From Rohdeia sp044358925 (lineage in GTDB: Bacteria > Planctomycetota > UBA1135 > GCA-002686595), in the NCBI GenBank assembly GCA_044358925.1, contig JBIKNC010000076.1:1-18111 (forward strand): a stretch of 18,111 nt of DNA, read 5' to 3'. Of the stretch, positions 14,875 through 18,111 are shown piece after piece; position 1 is the stretch's first letter; each line of letters starts with the position of its first letter. A program made the translations under genes and the position numbers. The notes under the pieces were generated by a model that had not been told where the DNA came from, made no database searches, and saw only the letters and a list, made by a program, of their open reading frames with translations.

Positions 14875-16208
14875 GGCGCGAGTATCTCCTGGGCGACCGC
14901 GGCGAGGCGCGCGCGGCGGGTCGCGTCGGCCGATGTTCGTTGCTGCGTGTCGTCCTTGGTGAGGTCGAAGAGTTCGAGGCGGCCGCCCTCGCTCGTGAGT
15001 TTCCAACCCTCGGCGTCGACCACCGCCCACAGATCGCGTTCGAACGGACCAACCGCGCTGTTCGGCGCGCGGTGGTGCAGGAAGACCGGCGCGCGCGGCG
15101 GTTCGTCCTCGCCCCGCACGCTGGGCGCGAAGCTGCGACTGTCCTCGAAACCGCTCGCACTCGGCGCGCCGCACAGCTCGAAAACGGTGCGCGGCACGTC
15201 GACGACGTGCGTGAGGTGGGTGCAGGTTCCGCTCGGCACGTCCGGGCCGAGAACGATCAACGGAACGTGAACACCGCCTTGAAAGGTCGTGCCTTTGTAG
15301 CCCTGGTAGCGCCCGCCCGGCGGCGGCACCAGCGACGGTGTGCCGTTGTCCGGGAACACGAACACGTACGTGTTCGTGAGGTCGATCTGCGCGACGACGC
15401 GACCGATCAGCGTGTCGAGAGCGGAGAGCGCGGCTTCGTAGCGCGTGCGCGCGTCGGCCAATGCATCGACCGGGGCGACGCCGGGCGGCAGGAGGTCGGC
15501 GGGTGGCGGGGTGAACGGCTCGTGCGGAGTGAGGTACGAGACGACCGCGAAGCGCGGCTGTGTCGCGGGCTTCTGCCACCATTCGGCGAACGCCTTCGTG
15601 ATCGCAAGCGCGTCGTAGGCCTTCGAGTGGCGCACACGTCCGTCGTCGACGCGCAACCAGTCCGAGTGCGACGCTTCACCTTCGAGCCCGATGTTCGTCG
15701 CGGCGCCCGCGAGCCACGTGTCGTAGCCGTGTTCGAGCGCCGCCGTGTCGAGTGTGACCTCGTTCTCGGTGCTGACGTGCCACTTGCCGAACAGCGCCGT
15801 GGAGTAGCCTGCGGGACCGAGCACTTCGGGCATGGCGATCCGATCCAGCGGCACACCGCGGTTGCGCCGCTCGCGCGCGAAGATCACGCCGTACACGCCG
15901 TCGCGGTACGAGTAGCGACCGAACTGCAGCGCGGCGCGCGACGGGCTGCACGTCGGGCAGACGTAGAAGTTCGAGAAGACACGACCGCGCTGCATGAGGC
16001 CGTCGAGCACCGGCACCGGCGTCGACGTGAGGTCCTCCCAGGCCATGTCGTCGATGACGATCAGGACCACGTTTGGATCGTCGATCGCGCCCGGCCTCGC
16101 GGCCTGCGAACGCTCCGCCGTTCGAGCCTCGTCGGAGCAGCCCGCCGCGAGGCTCGCGACGAATCCGACCAGGAGAGCGACGAGGATGGCGACGGCGCGA
16201 CGCGACAT
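14871..16208 (-). CDS. Lipoprotein formylglycine-dependent sulfatase (first of tandem array)
   Basis: This 445-aa type I sulfatase has activation motif CSPSR (Cys87, 87-91) and active-site segments VIDDMA (Asp53, Asp54), GKWH (Lys142, His144), TPHEPF (His229) and PDNG (Asp287, Asn288). The Ser usually preceding DNG is Pro here, but the metal ligands Asp and Asn remain. The ATG at 16208 was chosen over an upstream GTG-type start because it opens a signal sequence (MSRRAVAILVALLVGF) ending in SLAAGC. Cys24 is a likely lipidation site, although the -3 residue is Ala rather than the preferred Leu, so membrane anchoring is probable but not certain. It is the first sulfatase after the aldolase/dehydrogenase gene, 72 nt downstream on the same strand. 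It is coupled by ATGA to the next sulfatase. It resembles the 12089-13393 product more than the middle one. Confidence 0.92.
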   Translation of the reverse strand: MSRRAVAILVALLVGFVASLAAGCSDEARTAERSQAARPGAIDDPNVVLIVIDDMAWEDLTSTPVPVLDGLMQRGRVFSNFYVCPTCSPSRAALQFGRYSYRDGVYGVIFARERRNRGVPLDRIAMPEVLGPAGYSTALFGKWHVSTENEVTLDTAALEHGYDTWLAGAATNIGLEGEASHSDWLRVDDGRVRHSKAYDALAITKAFAEWWQKPATQPRFAVVSYLTPHEPFTPPPADLLPPGVAPVDALADARTRYEAALSALDTLIGRVVAQIDLTNTYVFVFPDNGTPSLVPPPGGRYQGYKGTTFQGGVHVPLIVLGPDVPSGTCTHLTHVVDVPRTVFELCGAPSASGFEDSRSFAPSVRGEDEPPRAPVFLHHRAPNSAVGPFERDLWAVVDAEGWKLTSEGGRLELFDLTKDDTQQRTSADATRRARLAAVAQEILAP

Positions 16209-16280
16209 GGACGACGCGCGACCCTTCGCGCGGCGCGCGAGACTAACGCACGCACGCACCGCTCGAGAGCGCGCCGGGCT

Positions 16281-18111
16281 TCAACGCGGGAACGCCTCGG
16301 GCAATCCACCGTCGACCGGCAACGTCGCACCTGTCGTCGGCGTCAGGCCCGACGCGAAGAACACGACCGCTTCGCCGACGTGGCGCGGCAACACCGGCAC
16401 CTTCAAGAGGCTGCGCTCGCGGTAGTAGTCGCGCAGGCCTTGCGGGTCGAGGCCGCGCGACTTCATGCGCTCGGGGCCGACGAGTTCCCACAGGCCGCTC
16501 GGCACCTCGTCGTCGCCGAAGACGGCGTCGGCGTTGATCGTGTTCACGCGCACGCCGAGTTCGGCCAGTTCGAGCGCGGCGATGCGCGCGAGTTGCGACG
16601 CTCCGGCCTTCGAAGCCGAGTACGCGCCGAACGACGCGCCCGGCGCGAACACGTTCTTGCTGGCCTGCACGACGACGCTGCCGCCGGTGCCCTGCGCACG
16701 GAAGAGCTTCGCGCCCTCCTTGAGGACGAGCAGCGTGCCGAGCAGGTTCACGTCGACGACCTTCTGGAAGCGCGCGACGTCCATCTGCTCGAGTTTGCTG
16801 ACGTACGCGATGCCCGCGTTCGGCACGAGCACGTCGACGCCGCCGAACGCGCGGCAGCAAGCCGCGAAGAGCGCATTCACGTCGCCCTCCTTCGTGACGT
16901 CGGCGGTCGCGCTTGCGAGGCTCGCCTTGCCGAACGTCTTCGCGAGGCGCGCGCGCACGACTTCGAGGCGCGCCGCGTCGACGTCGGTCAGGAAGACGTG
17001 CGCGCCCGAGGCGAGCAGTGCTTCCGCGATGCCCGCGCCGATCGCACCGGCCGCGCCCGTGACGAGTGCGACTTGGCCCGCGAGCACCGGGTGGCTCTGT
17101 TTGCCGAGCTTCTTCTGCTCGAGCGACCAGTACTCCATCTCGAACAACTCACCGGGCGACAGGTCGACGTACTTCCCGAGCGCCGCCCCGCGCGCCTTGC
17201 CGCGCAGCGTGTGTTCCGCGATGTCCGCCGCGATCGCCGCGGCCTTCTTGGTCGGGCCGAACGCGAGCAGGCCGAGGCCTTCGATCACGGCGACGACCGG
17301 CTCGGGCGCGAGCATCTTCGCGGGGAAGTCGACGCGCGCCTTGTTCGCTTCGAAGTAGGCCTTGTACGCGTTCGTGTATTCGTTCACGGCCGCGCGGCAG
17401 CGCGCGCCGTCGCTCGCGAACTCGCGCGACAGGTGCAGGTACGTGCACTTCGTGCGGATGACGTGGTCGGGCGTCAGCGGACCCTGTTGGCACAGCGCGC
17501 GCGCCGAGGTGTGGCTCGCGAACGCGACGAGATCGTCGGCGCCGCGCCAATCGACGACGAGGCGGCGCTGCTGTTCGCCCCACGGCGTCGCGGCCTTCGT
17601 CGCGAGCGCGCCGCGCACGATCGGCGCAATACGAGCGACGTCGGCTTCGAGCGCGGCGCGGTCGATCGGGCGGGCGGGGACGGTGGCGAGAGCCTTGCCA
17701 CTCGTGCGGGCAGCGATGAAGCGTTCGGCGCGATCGACCTGCTCGATCATGCGTTCGTAGCTCGTGCGCGCGTCGTCGCCGAACGTGAACAGGCCGTGGT
17801 GCAGGAGCGCGATGCCCTCACAATCCGGCACCTTGTCGAACGCGTCCGCGACCGCGATCGCGAGCGGGAAGCCCGGCATGATCCACGGCAGCACGAGCAC
17901 CTTGGGCCCGAGCGCTTCGCGCACGAGCTGCGCTCCGTTCGGCTGATTCGTCAGCACGCAGATCGCGTCGGCGTGCGTGTGGTCGACGAACTTCGCGGGC
18001 AGGAACGCGTGCAGCAGCGTCTCGACCGACGGCGTCGGAGCGTTCGAATCGAGCAGCCGCCCGCGCAGTTGGTTGACCATCTCCTCGTCGGAGAGCTTCG
18101 CCAACTTGCGC
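16281..18111 (-). CDS. Fused class II aldolase/short-chain dehydrogenase, RhaEW type (5' end outside window)
   Basis: The visible 609 residues match the bifunctional rhamnulose-1-phosphate aldolase/lactaldehyde dehydrogenase family (called RhaEW in Bacillus). The reading frame is open to the right edge. The region preceding DEEMVNQLRGRLLDS in that family, about 80-90 residues including a GGGNTS-type segment, is missing, so the apparent TTG at 18104 is not the real start. Counting from that TTG, the aldolase part has SVETLLHAFLP, zinc ligands HTH (42-44) and LHHGLFTFGD (102-103). The dehydrogenase part starts near 343 with TGAAGAIGAG, followed by NAGIAYVS and the catalytic YSASK (Tyr-x3-Lys). 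The aldolase splits a phosphorylated deoxyketose into dihydroxyacetone phosphate and lactaldehyde; the dehydrogenase would oxidise the lactaldehyde. Rhamnose is the likeliest sugar, but related deoxysugars cannot be excluded. It heads the minus-strand sulfatase cluster. Confidence 0.88.
   Translation of the reverse strand, partial: RKLAKLSDEEMVNQLRGRLLDSNAPTPSVETLLHAFLPAKFVDHTHADAICVLTNQPNGAQLVREALGPKVLVLPWIMPGFPLAIAVADAFDKVPDCEGIALLHHGLFTFGDDARTSYERMIEQVDRAERFIAARTSGKALATVPARPIDRAALEADVARIAPIVRGALATKAATPWGEQQRRLVVDWRGADDLVAFASHTSARALCQQGPLTPDHVIRTKCTYLHLSREFASDGARCRAAVNEYTNAYKAYFEANKARVDFPAKMLAPEPVVAVIEGLGLLAFGPTKKAAAIAADIAEHTLRGKARGAALGKYVDLSPGELFEMEYWSLEQKKLGKQSHPVLAGQVALVTGAAGAIGAGIAEALLASGAHVFLTDVDAARLEVVRARLAKTFGKASLASATADVTKEGDVNALFAACCRAFGGVDVLVPNAGIAYVSKLEQMDVARFQKVVDVNLLGTLLVLKEGAKLFRAQGTGGSVVVQASKNVFAPGASFGAYSASKAGASQLARIAALELAELGVRVNTINADAVFGDDEVPSGLWELVGPERMKSRGLDPQGLRDYYRERSLLKVPVLPRHVGEAVVFFASGLTPTTGATLPVDGGLPEAFPR

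Noticed and set aside
16209..16280. GC-rich hairpins and a TGCG triple repeat between the aldolase and first sulfatase genes
   Set aside because: The stems are short with tiny loops and no T-run; at this GC content such pairings are common, so no terminator or promoter was called.
18102..18104. TTG at 18104 as the true start of the aldolase/dehydrogenase
   Set aside because: The frame stays open to the window edge and the N-terminal part typical of the family is missing, so the gene is cut by the window rather than truncated.

Overview
The window is a very GC-rich (well above 65% by eye), densely packed bacterial chromosome segment. The gene set fits a high-GC Planctomycetota bacterium or a similarly organised environmental Gram-negative lineage: three tandem secreted or lipoprotein formylglycine sulfatases, a fused rhamnulose-phosphate-aldolase/short-chain-dehydrogenase-type enzyme, an ECF sigma factor with a membrane zinc-binding anti-sigma factor, and many GTG/TTG starts without clear Shine-Dalgarno sequences. 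This assignment is an inference; there is no rRNA or other decisive marker. I see no tRNA, rRNA, CRISPR array, insertion sequence or phage gene.

Layout. 1-127 is non-coding and holds a perfect 15-bp inverted repeat. 128-3272 (minus) is a signalling cluster read right to left: ECF sigma factor, one-TM ZAS anti-sigma factor coupled to it by an ATGA overlap, and a two-PDZ lipoprotein. The sigma gene and the PDZ gene are each preceded by nearly the same ECF-type promoter (GGGAAC-N17-CGTA). 3273-3437 is a divergent intergenic region containing a strongly G-rich tract. 3438-4679 (plus) is a membrane-anchored alpha/beta-hydrolase. It converges, with one base between stop codons, on 4681-6756 (minus), a large unrecognised N-terminally anchored protein rich in beta structure. 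Just upstream of that gene lies 6779-9916 (minus), a SWIM zinc finger plus SNF2 helicase.

Divergent from the helicase is a two-gene plus-strand operon: tatD (10004-10804) and, overlapping by ATGA, a fusion of a histidine phosphatase to a NadR-like P-loop domain (10801-12078). Converging on it is the minus-strand carbohydrate cluster: a fused class II aldolase/dehydrogenase whose N-terminus runs off the right edge (16281-18111), followed by sulfatases at 16208-14871, 14874-13513 and 13393-12089.

How the genes may work together. The right-hand cluster looks like catabolism of a sulfated, deoxysugar-containing polysaccharide: exported sulfatases remove sulfate esters and the fused cytoplasmic enzyme splits the phosphorylated deoxysugar and oxidises the lactaldehyde. 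The left-hand cluster looks like an envelope-responsive sigma regulon in which the sigma factor drives its own operon and the adjacent PDZ lipoprotein. The central genes (SNF2, TatD, phosphatase/P-loop fusion) suggest nucleic acid or nucleotide metabolism, but no common pathway can be demonstrated from the sequence.

The observations I rate most worth checking are the matched ECF promoter pair and the phosphatase/NadR-like fusion. I did not find a clearly novel multi-gene system beyond these.
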